Source: an uncultured Chloroflexales bacterium (GTDB lineage Bacteria > Chloroflexota > Chloroflexia > Chloroflexales > Chloroflexaceae). Taken from it: a DNA stretch of 64,000 nucleotides. Shown piece after piece: positions 43,465 to 50,512 of the stretch; the first letter of the stretch is position 1, and each line of letters opens with the position of its first letter. The stretch lies in assembly GCA_937902315.1 (NCBI GenBank), contig CALGUG010000019.1, positions 62,001 to 126,000 on the forward strand, read 5' to 3'. The notes beneath the pieces were generated by a model that made no database searches, was not told the origin of the DNA, and was given only the letters and a program-made list of their open reading frames with translations. A program made the position numbers and the translations under genes.

Positions 43465-43470
43465 TATAAT
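43465..43470 (+). promoter_or_regulatory. -10 box of PIG-L gene
   Basis: TATAAT, about 57 bases before the start. No good -35 at 17 bases, so extra activators may be needed. Confidence 0.4.
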
Positions 43471-43526
43471 TCCTTGCTAACCCCCACGCTGGTTCTGTTT
43501 GCCCTGAATAGAAAGGCATTCTAGCT

Positions 43527-44399
43527 ATGTCTGAGCCTTTAACCCTCATGATCGTACACGCCCACCCCGATGATGAGTGTATCAGCACGGGTGGGATTAT
43601 TACCAAATACAGCGAAGAGGGAGTTCGGGTCGTTTTGGTGACCGCAACGCGCGGCGAAGAGGGCGAGATCGTGGTTCCCGAGCTTGATCTGCCCCAGGTG
43701 CGTGCCCAGTTCGGGCGCTTCCGCACCGCCGAGCTTGAGGAAGCCGCCATTATTTTGGGTGTGACCAACCTGGAGATTTTAGGCTACCGCGACTCGGGCA
43801 TGGCCGGTACAGAGAGCAATAACCACCCCGATTGTATGCATCAAGCCGATCCCGACGAGGTAACGGGCCGTTTGGTCAAGCTGGTGCGCCACTATAAGCC
43901 GCAGGTGCTGATTAGCTACAACGAGTTCGGAGGTTACGGCCACCCCGACCATATCGCCTGCCACAAGGCCACCGTTGCGGCCTTCGATGCGGCCGGCGAC
44001 GCTTCGCGCTACAGCGACGCGGGCGAGCCGTGGACGCCCAGCAAGCTCTACTATACCTGCTCGCCGCGCAAAGCCGTGCTTTCCGCGTGGGAGCGGATGA
44101 AGGAGCTGGGCATGCAGACGCCGCTCGACAATCCCAACTTCGATATCAACCGCTTCACCGTGCCCGATCAAGAGGCGACCACCAAGATCGACATCAGCGA
44201 CTACCTGCAGCACAAGGCTTCGGCCATGTACGTGCACCGCTCGCAGATCTTGCCCGAGCGCTTTATGTTAGGCGTCCCGGTCGAGCTGCGCAAAGAGTTC
44301 TTCAGCCACGAATACTTCAGCTTGGTGAAGAGCCGTCTCGCAGCGCCAACCTATGCCGAGGGCCAAGTCGAGGAAGATCTCTTCGCAGGCTTGCGCTAG
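43527..44399 (+). CDS. PIG-L family deacetylase (MshB/Mca-like)
   Basis: 290-residue zinc-dependent N-deacetylase or amidase. The zinc motif is HAHPDDE at residues 11-17, with the third ligand in GGYGHPDHIACHKA at about 138-151. YRDSGM and QADPDEVTGRLVKLVRHYKPQVLI resemble MshB and Mca of mycothiol metabolism, but a thiol pathway is not shown by the neighbours. It acts in the cytoplasm. It ends before a hairpin with a T-run. Confidence 0.85.
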   Translation: MSEPLTLMIVHAHPDDECISTGGIITKYSEEGVRVVLVTATRGEEGEIVVPELDLPQVRAQFGRFRTAELEEAAIILGVTNLEILGYRDSGMAGTESNNHPDCMHQADPDEVTGRLVKLVRHYKPQVLISYNEFGGYGHPDHIACHKATVAAFDAAGDASRYSDAGEPWTPSKLYYTCSPRKAVLSAWERMKELGMQTPLDNPNFDINRFTVPDQEATTKIDISDYLQHKASAMYVHRSQILPERFMLGVPVELRKEFFSHEYFSLVKSRLAAPTYAEGQVEEDLFAGLR

Positions 44400-44405
44400 T
44401 TTTAG

Positions 44406-44458
44406 CAAATAAAAAGAGAGGGGCGAATCGCGCGATTCTTCCTTCTCTTTTTCTTTTT
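44406..44458 (+). terminator. Terminator after PIG-L gene
   Basis: AAAAAGAGA pairs with TCTCTTTTT around an inner palindrome GAATCGCGCGATTC; T-rich tail TTCTTTTTT. Confidence 0.7.
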
Positions 44459-44494
44459 TGGCGGATAGGCTTCTAGCTCCCATTCGGCGTGTAC

Positions 44495-44512
44495 CGCGTC
44501 CGCCTCTGGCTA
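44495..44512 (-). repeat. Family B repeat core, copy 10
   Basis: CGCGTCCGCCTCTGGCTA, preceded by TTGGCGGATAGGCTTCTAG and CATTCGGCGTG, followed by a C-rich hairpin (CCCTTCTCCCGC with GCGGGAGAAGGG) at about 44543-44572. Confidence 0.75.
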
Positions 44513-44616
44513 CTAAACAGGGCTGGCCCACCCTCATCCCCTGCCCTTCTCCCGCCAAAAGCGGGAGAAGGGTGCTCCTTCTGCAAGCCAGCCTCCATCA
44601 GCGGCAATCTACGCTT

Positions 44617-45102
44617 CTAAGGTACTACTTGGAATGATTCAACCTCGATGGTTAGTCCATCATCAGCGGTGTTCCGTTTGTAATCTAGGTTGATATAGCT
44701 CGGATAGCCATATCTAAAATTGTACCAAACAAACACGCTATTGGCATTGCGTTCTAGGGCATGTTCGATTGCTTTAAAAAGCTGTTCGATCTGCAAATAT
44801 GAGTCTGCCTCGATCATTTCTGCATTCATCTCTTGTTCACGGTCGATGTTATAGGCTGAAACAAGCTGATGATCGCGCACGCTGATCGAGGCTCGATATG
44901 GTGGGCTACCGCCATACCACAGAGCGAGGCGATGAAATGAGGCATCATAGTTTGCAGGCCCAAACTGCTGCCAACGCCAACGCTGGAAGTTTAATTCGAG
45001 CATTTGGACAGGCCTGGCAAGGAATAGAAAATAGAGCGGAACGGCGACCAAAACAACGATTCAGAAATATTTGCGAGTAAAGAGCCGTTTAATGATCGCC
45101 AT
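44617..45102 (-). pseudogene. DUF6174-like anchored protein with in-frame TGA
   Basis: The natural start is the ATG at 45102 with GAGGGA 5 bases before it: MAIIKRLFTRKYF, then TGA at 45063-45061, then in the same frame IVVLVAVPLYFLFLARPV and the rest to 44617. The stop cuts a positively charged start from its membrane helix, so a nonsense change (for example from a Trp codon) in a once intact gene of about 161 residues is likely. The outside part resembles DUF6174: RWRWQQFGPANYDASF, SYLQIEQLFKAIEHAL, FRYGYPSYINLDY. Translation could restart at a TTG (45051). A sequencing error is also possible. Confidence 0.6.
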
Positions 45103-45126
45103 AAGCTTCCCTCTATTTTCAAGCAG

Positions 45127-45768
45127 TTAATCTGCGTTAGGCTTTTGGAATAGTTCTTTAAGGTGTTCTGTTAATAATTTTTGTTCAGTTCGCGTCTTAG
45201 GCCTATTGATAAGAGAGAGCCCAATAATCAGAGGTGTAGTCAGCAGGGTCAAAATAAATTGGCTCGTTTGGAGCAAAGAATGGCTTTGTGGGCTGAGCTG
45301 AAGCTGGTCTTCGAATAATATGAGACCATAAACGCTCAGTAGAAGTGTTATATAGACCGTAATCGGTATTCTAAAGGCTTTGAGGTTGGGATTCGCAAAG
45401 ATTACGAAAGCTAGACCCATATAGATGAAGATCAGGCAAAGCAGCATATTGAGCTCTTGCCAACCAAAAAGATCCCTTATGAAGTAGAGGCTTATGCCGA
45501 TGGAGCCAGATAGCAAGGCTGCTGCAAGGCCAAAAGGGGGCGCCTGCTCACTATTACGCAAAAGCCACCATTTAGCACAGATATAGACCGTACCTATGAG
45601 CAACAGGGAATATCCGAGGTACATAAACGAATAGAGCCATGTAACAGTAAAGTTGTAACCAAAAGGCAGAAGCAGAAATACGATAATTGCCGAACCACAC
45701 ATACACAAAAAGAGGATCGCCAAGGCCCGAGCGATAGTTTTTTGGGAGTTTTTCGCTTCTTTATCCAT
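45127..45768 (-). CDS. Unknown membrane protein, about six helices
   Basis: 213 residues. I do not recognise the family. Six hydrophobic segments (about residues 14-36, 42-62, 78-97, 105-124, 132-151 and 165-186) lie between a charged N terminus (MDKEAKNSQKT) and a charged C-terminal tail of about 28 residues. It lies just upstream of the DUF6174-like gene (25 bases), so the two form one unit. Confidence 0.6.
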   Translation of the reverse strand: MDKEAKNSQKTIARALAILFLCMCGSAIIVFLLLPFGYNFTVTWLYSFMYLGYSLLLIGTVYICAKWWLLRNSEQAPPFGLAAALLSGSIGISLYFIRDLFGWQELNMLLCLIFIYMGLAFVIFANPNLKAFRIPITVYITLLLSVYGLILFEDQLQLSPQSHSLLQTSQFILTLLTTPLIIGLSLINRPKTRTEQKLLTEHLKELFQKPNAD

Positions 45769-46150
45769 GCATTTGCCTCATTGTCGCAAAGGGGCCTACA
45801 AGTGGCCTTAAAGTGTGCACTCTTGTTTGCTCGCGATTGGCTGCTTGAGTTCGTCCGCTGATTTTAGTTCGTTAGCTATTTCAATGACATAGGTTTTAGC
45901 TATGAGACTCTGTATTATGCTATACGTTTAGGATTACAAAAAGTTTCCAGATATTTCAAGTTGTAATCAAATAGTGTCTGGAAGAGCGTAAATCAGCCGA
46001 TGGCTTAATTTTTTGGATTAATAAAGGCATAAGATTACACGAAATAAGGCTCTCGACTACGGATTGGTTGTAGTCGAGAGCCTTATTTTGTAGGCGATGG
46101 TTATGAAGACTTGCTGATCGGCAGAGCCAATGCAAAGGCAGCTTGCACGC
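45769..46150. other. Intergenic region with strong terminator
   Basis: No gene. AT-rich from 45840 to 46030, then the long hairpin at 46042-46089. Confidence 0.6.
46042..46089. terminator. Strong bidirectional terminator
   Basis: AAATAAGGCTCTCGACTAC pairs perfectly with GTAGTCGAGAGCCTTATTT over 19 bp. It lies downstream of the propeller genes (minus strand) and ends a 7-kb minus-strand run. Confidence 0.85.
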
Positions 46151-47356
46151 TTAGCGTTGATAGATCACCTTCCAAGTTAGGCCGCCATCTTCGGTCTTGA
46201 GCAATTGTGAGGTTTGCTCTTGTTTGCTCACTACAAAGCCTAACCTCTCTGAGAGCATATTGAGGCTTTGCACTCGACCTTCGGCGATAGGGTTTTGTTG
46301 TTCCCAGCTCTGTCCTGCGTTGCTTAATTTAAAGAGGGTACTCGGCGGTGTTCCATCGGTATAGTGGCGATAGTACACGAAAAACCAGCCCTGTTGGGAA
46401 TCCAACATGTTCAATTCGTAGATATAGGCGTGATTTGGTAGGCGGTATGCATCGCGGTCTAGATAGTTATAATCGGCAACAACCTCCCAATCGGCGCCAT
46501 TGTTATCGCTTCGATAGAGCTTATTGGGCCGCATGCCGGCTTCGCCTATGATCGGACAGCTCTGCCAAATCTGTCCGTAGCCTGTCACTGAGATAGGCCC
46601 GTTTGGCTCGGCGGGTGCGCCACATGCGCTTCTCACCGCTTGGAATGTGGCACCGCCATTTTCGGTATAGTACAACTCGTGGATATTGAGCAGCCAACCA
46701 TAGTTTTCATCGAGAAAGTCGATGTTGCGAATCCGCTCGGGGAAGTCCGCGATCTTTTGCCATGTGTGTCCGCCGTCGTCGCTGCGATAGAGCACATTTT
46801 CGCTGCTCGCCCAGCCTGTATCGGCAGAGACAAAATCGACTTCTTTAACGCCGCGCAAGCTCGCGATTTTCTTCCAGCTTAGGCCACCATCAACGCTATG
46901 GAGAATATCGTCTCCAAAGGTGAGCCAGCCCTCGTGAGCATTAATAAAACTGACGTAGTTGATTTGGGCCTCTTGCTCGCTAACGGCGGTCACTGTTGGT
47001 GTAAGCGAAGGCGTGCTGGTCGCAGGGCGGGTGCCCGTAATGCTTGGTGTGCGGGTGCTCTGGCGCGTTCTGCTTGGCTTAGGCTCGCGGGTGAAGGTGC
47101 GAGTCGCAGGCGGCGTGCTGGTATAGTAGCGGGTCGGGCTGACGCTCTTTGAAGGGCTTGGGCTTGCTGTTGGGCTAGTGCTAGCCGAAGCTCGTAGGTT
47201 TGTATCTGCATTACTATTGTTTGTTGGGCTGAGCATAAGTGCCGCTACCGTTTGAGGTGAACGATCTGAAGGGTTGTTTAGCAACTGCAGGCCGAGCATC
47301 ATCAATCCAAAAGCGGCGCCTAGGTACAGCAAGAGCTTCAGGTTTTTATACAGCAT
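46151..47356 (-). CDS. Anchored Ycf48-like propeller protein (paralogue 1)
   Basis: 401 residues. One N-terminal membrane helix (about 7-26), a Ser/Thr/Pro-rich linker (about 40-125) and an outside beta-propeller with repeated blocks of the type GWxxxxxxLYRSDDGGxTWxxI (Ycf48/BNR style): GLSWKKIASL, GHTWQKIADF, GADWEVVADY, GQSWEQQNPI, GLTWKVIYQR. Related Ycf48 proteins assist photosystem assembly, but this version is a general surface binding protein as far as can be seen. It is a tandem paralogue of the next gene. Confidence 0.8.
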   Translation of the reverse strand: MLYKNLKLLLYLGAAFGLMMLGLQLLNNPSDRSPQTVAALMLSPTNNSNADTNLRASASTSPTASPSPSKSVSPTRYYTSTPPATRTFTREPKPSRTRQSTRTPSITGTRPATSTPSLTPTVTAVSEQEAQINYVSFINAHEGWLTFGDDILHSVDGGLSWKKIASLRGVKEVDFVSADTGWASSENVLYRSDDGGHTWQKIADFPERIRNIDFLDENYGWLLNIHELYYTENGGATFQAVRSACGAPAEPNGPISVTGYGQIWQSCPIIGEAGMRPNKLYRSDNNGADWEVVADYNYLDRDAYRLPNHAYIYELNMLDSQQGWFFVYYRHYTDGTPPSTLFKLSNAGQSWEQQNPIAEGRVQSLNMLSERLGFVVSKQEQTSQLLKTEDGGLTWKVIYQR

Positions 47357-47416
47357 TGCAATGCCATTTCTTGTATGTTGTTGATAAGGAAGCAGCAGGG
47401 TGCGAGCAGGGCCTTG

Positions 47417-48496
47417 TTATTTTTGGTAGATGACCTTCCAGCTTAGGCCGCCATCTTGGGTTTTCAGCAGTTGAAGCCGATCGTCTTTGCTGGCGAGGAT
47501 AAAGCCAGTTTGGGACGAGACAAACGTGAGGCTGCGCAGCGACCCTTCAGCGACGGTACCGAGACTGCTCCAACTTTGACCGCCATCTTGAGTGAAAAAG
47601 AGCTTGCTACGATGGACTAAATCGCCGTAGCGGGTATCGTCGGTGACGATCCAACCCTCTTGCGGATTGCGCATCACAATCTCGTACACGAAGCCGCTGG
47701 CTGGCAGATTAGGCACTTCTTGTTCAAAGTTTACCGGAACGAGGGTTTGCCAAGTCTGGCCTTGGTCTTGACTGAAGTGCAGGCTATTGGGCCGGAAGCC
47801 CGCGATACCGCCCAGCCAACAGACCTGCCAGACCGCTTCGGGGCCGCCTAGAAAGGTGGCACCAGCACCACAGGGTTGGTTAGTCTTCTGAAGGGTGCGC
47901 CCGCCATCGTTGCTGAAGTAGTTGGCATGGCTGGTCATCACCCAGCCGTACTGCTCATCGATAAAATCGATCCCCCAGATTCGCTCTTCAGGATCCTCAA
48001 ACTGATAGATGCGTTGCCAGGTTTTGCCGCCATCATTGCTGCGATAGAGCTGGTTGAGGCTTTGAGCCCAACCGACCTTACTAGAAACAAAATCGATCCG
48101 GCTGACATCGTTGAGCGTAGCGATTTTGCGCCAATGCTCGCCGCCATCGTTGGTGTAAAAAATAGCATCATCGCGGCTCATCCAGCCTTCTTGCATGCTG
48201 ACAAAGCTGATGTAACTGAGTTGTTTTGGTTTACTTGCTGAGACTGTGCGGGTTGCTGTTCGGCTGGCTGTAGCAGTTGGAATGGTTGCTGTCGCCCGAA
48301 TGGTTGGCTTTGGAGTACGACTAGCTCTGGTGGTAGGCGCGATCGCAACGCTATCTATTGTGCTTGATTGGCTGTAGATGTCATGGGCGATGATCGCGGG
48401 CACGCTCTCGAAATTGTTGCTAGTGAGACGCAACCAAACGGCATCAAGGCAGAACAAAGCAAATAGGCTACAAAGACTTAAGGTGATATATTTCAC
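47417..48496 (-). CDS. Anchored Ycf48-like propeller protein (paralogue 2)
   Basis: 359 residues, same plan as paralogue 1: a hydrophobic N terminus (MKYITLSLCSLFALFCLDA), a short Thr/Ala/Pro linker (about 55-88) and a propeller with the same blade motifs (LYRSNDGGKTWQRI, GLSWKVIYQK). The last blade is nearly identical in both, which supports a recent duplication. It is the upstream gene of the pair, 60 bases before paralogue 1. Confidence 0.8.
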   Translation of the reverse strand: MKYITLSLCSLFALFCLDAVWLRLTSNNFESVPAIIAHDIYSQSSTIDSVAIAPTTRASRTPKPTIRATATIPTATASRTATRTVSASKPKQLSYISFVSMQEGWMSRDDAIFYTNDGGEHWRKIATLNDVSRIDFVSSKVGWAQSLNQLYRSNDGGKTWQRIYQFEDPEERIWGIDFIDEQYGWVMTSHANYFSNDGGRTLQKTNQPCGAGATFLGGPEAVWQVCWLGGIAGFRPNSLHFSQDQGQTWQTLVPVNFEQEVPNLPASGFVYEIVMRNPQEGWIVTDDTRYGDLVHRSKLFFTQDGGQSWSSLGTVAEGSLRSLTFVSSQTGFILASKDDRLQLLKTQDGGLSWKVIYQK

Positions 48497-48589
48497 GCTT
48501 TACCCCCATCGAATGCGCATGCTCCCTGGGTAGGGTAGGCACAATGGGGGTGATTTGTCGATTACCCGAACGGGTGATAGCGGGGGTAG

Positions 48590-49909
48590 TTAGTCCTCTT
48601 TACGCTCGCTGCGCAGTTGGGCGTAGCGTTTGGCCGCGCTTAGGCGATCGTTGACGCCTAACTTGCGATAGATGTGTTTGATATGCGCTTTGACTGTATT
48701 CTCCGAGACGATCAGCTCGCGGGCGATCTCGCTGTTGCGCAGGCCCGCCACTAAGAGGCGCAAGACGCTCATCTCGCGCTCGCTCAGCCCGGCGTTAGGT
48801 TGCTGATGCACAAGCTCGGGCTGGGCCAACTCAGCCACAACCTCCATACTGGCTTGGTCGCTGACGCTGGCCGAGAGGGCCTGTTGGTTGCGCAGCCAGG
48901 TCGCTAAAAAGTGGTTGCCGATCGTCCAGAGCTCGCCTTCGAGGCGCACATAGCCGAGCTGCTGCATGCCTGCGATAAAGCTGGCCAGCGCTTCAAACGA
49001 GAGCTTGCTGGCGGCTTGAAGAGCGCTGCTGCCGAGCGGCCCGTGTTGGGCGAGCTGGCTGAGAATATGCTGCTCGCTGGGCGAGAGCTGAGCGCAGTCG
49101 ATCCGACAGAGATCGGCTAGCAGCGGTTCGAGCAGCAGATCGCTATCTTGGAGCGGGCGTAAGCGCCCGTTGTGGTAGAGCCGATCGCAGATGAACTGAA
49201 GCAGAAAGGGGTGGTTGCCGGTTTGGCGGCGTAGCTCGGCGCAGAGCGCATCGTCGGCTTGGACTTGGCCGCGCTGGCGAATCAGCGCGTCGGCTTCGTG
49301 GTCTTGCAGGCCTGCCAGTGCGAAGCTGCGGAAGCCGAACAGAAAGGGCGAGCCATCGTGGTCGGGCCAAAGCTCGTTGATCGAGGCCAAGCCTTTGCCC
49401 GCGCCGACAATCAGGCGTAGGCTGTTGCTCTGCTGCAAGAGCGCTCGCAGGCGCATCAAGGTCGCGATCGGCAGACGGCGCAATAGCTCGGCTTCGTCCC
49501 AGAGCAGCGTCAGGTTGTAGCCTAACTCTTCCCAGCGCCAACTGGCCGTCTCAAGCCAGTCGCACAGCTCCTCGTTGGGCTGATCCCAGACGGGGCGCGA
49601 CTCGGCCAGGGCGGGGTGCTCGGCGCTGAGGCGGCCTAACTCGCGGCGCAAGAGGCGCACAAGGCGGCTTTCATCGAGGCTGGGCTGGCCAGCTTGTTGG
49701 CTTGCGGCCTGCATCAGGTCGCAGTAGATTGCGTGGGGGCGCAATAGGCGGGTGACATGCCGCAGCAGCGAGGTTTTGCCGACCCGTCGCGTGCCGACCA
49801 CGTACATGCAGCGATCGGGCGCATGGGCGAGGGCTTGGCTCAGCGTTTCGCGCCCATAGAAGTGAGGTGGTTCGACCCAATTGCTGACGATGTACGGACT
49901 TGCGTTCAT
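48590..49909 (-). CDS. P-loop ATPase with C-terminal LuxR output domain
   Basis: 439 residues, soluble. The AAA/STAND-type ATPase begins FYGRETLSQAL; Walker A is GTRRVGKT at 39-46 and Walker B is LTLLWDEAE at 133-141. A winged-helix part follows, and a LuxR helix-turn-helix ends the protein (about 375-435; LSEREMSVLRLLVAGLRNSE, VSENTVKAHIKHIYRKL). It is therefore a DNA-binding regulator driven by an ATPase switch, smaller than MalT-type regulators and without TPR repeats. GAGGCAGATCT precedes the ATG. It probably controls the propeller genes downstream. Confidence 0.85.
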   Translation of the reverse strand: MNASPYIVSNWVEPPHFYGRETLSQALAHAPDRCMYVVGTRRVGKTSLLRHVTRLLRPHAIYCDLMQAASQQAGQPSLDESRLVRLLRRELGRLSAEHPALAESRPVWDQPNEELCDWLETASWRWEELGYNLTLLWDEAELLRRLPIATLMRLRALLQQSNSLRLIVGAGKGLASINELWPDHDGSPFLFGFRSFALAGLQDHEADALIRQRGQVQADDALCAELRRQTGNHPFLLQFICDRLYHNGRLRPLQDSDLLLEPLLADLCRIDCAQLSPSEQHILSQLAQHGPLGSSALQAASKLSFEALASFIAGMQQLGYVRLEGELWTIGNHFLATWLRNQQALSASVSDQASMEVVAELAQPELVHQQPNAGLSEREMSVLRLLVAGLRNSEIARELIVSENTVKAHIKHIYRKLGVNDRLSAAKRYAQLRSERKED

Positions 49910-49975
49910 AGATCTGCCTCGCGACTGCTGCCTTTACGATCTGGCAGCTACACAATACCGAGCTCCTTGCCTTGT

Positions 49976-50199
49976 TATACCAATCCGCTTGTTCACTTCA
50001 CATTATGTTGGCGGAGCGGTCTTAACCTTCCATTCAGCTTCTAGCGCGTCCGCCTTCGGCTATCAAGTCGCTGCTCCTCCCATTCGGCTGCTGGTCTGCC
50101 TGCACCCAAGCGCCGCCTGAAAAGTCGAGCAAGCGTGCGGATTGAGTAGCAAATCTGCCGAAAGCCAAAACACACCGTGTTGAACCGAGTTTCGTATTA
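49976..50199 (-). repeat. Complete MITE-like element with family B core, copy 11
   Basis: Left end TATACCAATCCGCTTG, right end GAACCGAGTTTCGTATTA, imperfect inverted repeats. The core CGCGTCCGCCTTCGGCTA lies at 50045-50062, and GCCGAAAGCCAAAACAC near the right end resembles the complement of the family A GGCCTTCGGC block. Confidence 0.7.
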
Positions 50200-50412
50200 G
50201 CTATTCAAAAAATGTGCGATCGCTTCTGCTTATTCTGCTTGCTCTGTTCAGGCGAGCGAACGTTTGTTGATCAGCGAGCGCGCTCTATTGTACCAGAATG
50301 CATAGAATTTCGTTGTTGATTGTACAGCAACGAGAGCTGTGGGTTGCTGAAAGCGAGCTGGTCGCAGCGCAAGCTGCGAGGCGATAGCCCGCATGGGAGG
50401 AAAGGATGGTGA

Positions 50413-50430
50413 TAGCCGAAGGCGGACGCG
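50413..50430 (+). repeat. Family B repeat core, copy 12
   Basis: TAGCCGAAGGCGGACGCG followed by CTAGAAGCCGAATGTAGG and GCGTCTCTGCCATAAG. Confidence 0.8.
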
Positions 50431-50512
50431 CTAGAAGCCGAATGTAGGCTAGAAGCGTCTCTGCCATAAGATGAGAAACCTAGAGATCAGCGATCTCTGA
50501 AGGGTTTGTGGC

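Larger units (their letters stand above)
49910..50512. other. Intergenic region with two family B elements
   Basis: A complete MITE with a B core in minus orientation (49976-50199) and a second B core in plus orientation (50413-50430). No gene; the region separates the LuxR ATPase and receptor genes, both on the minus strand. Confidence 0.75.
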
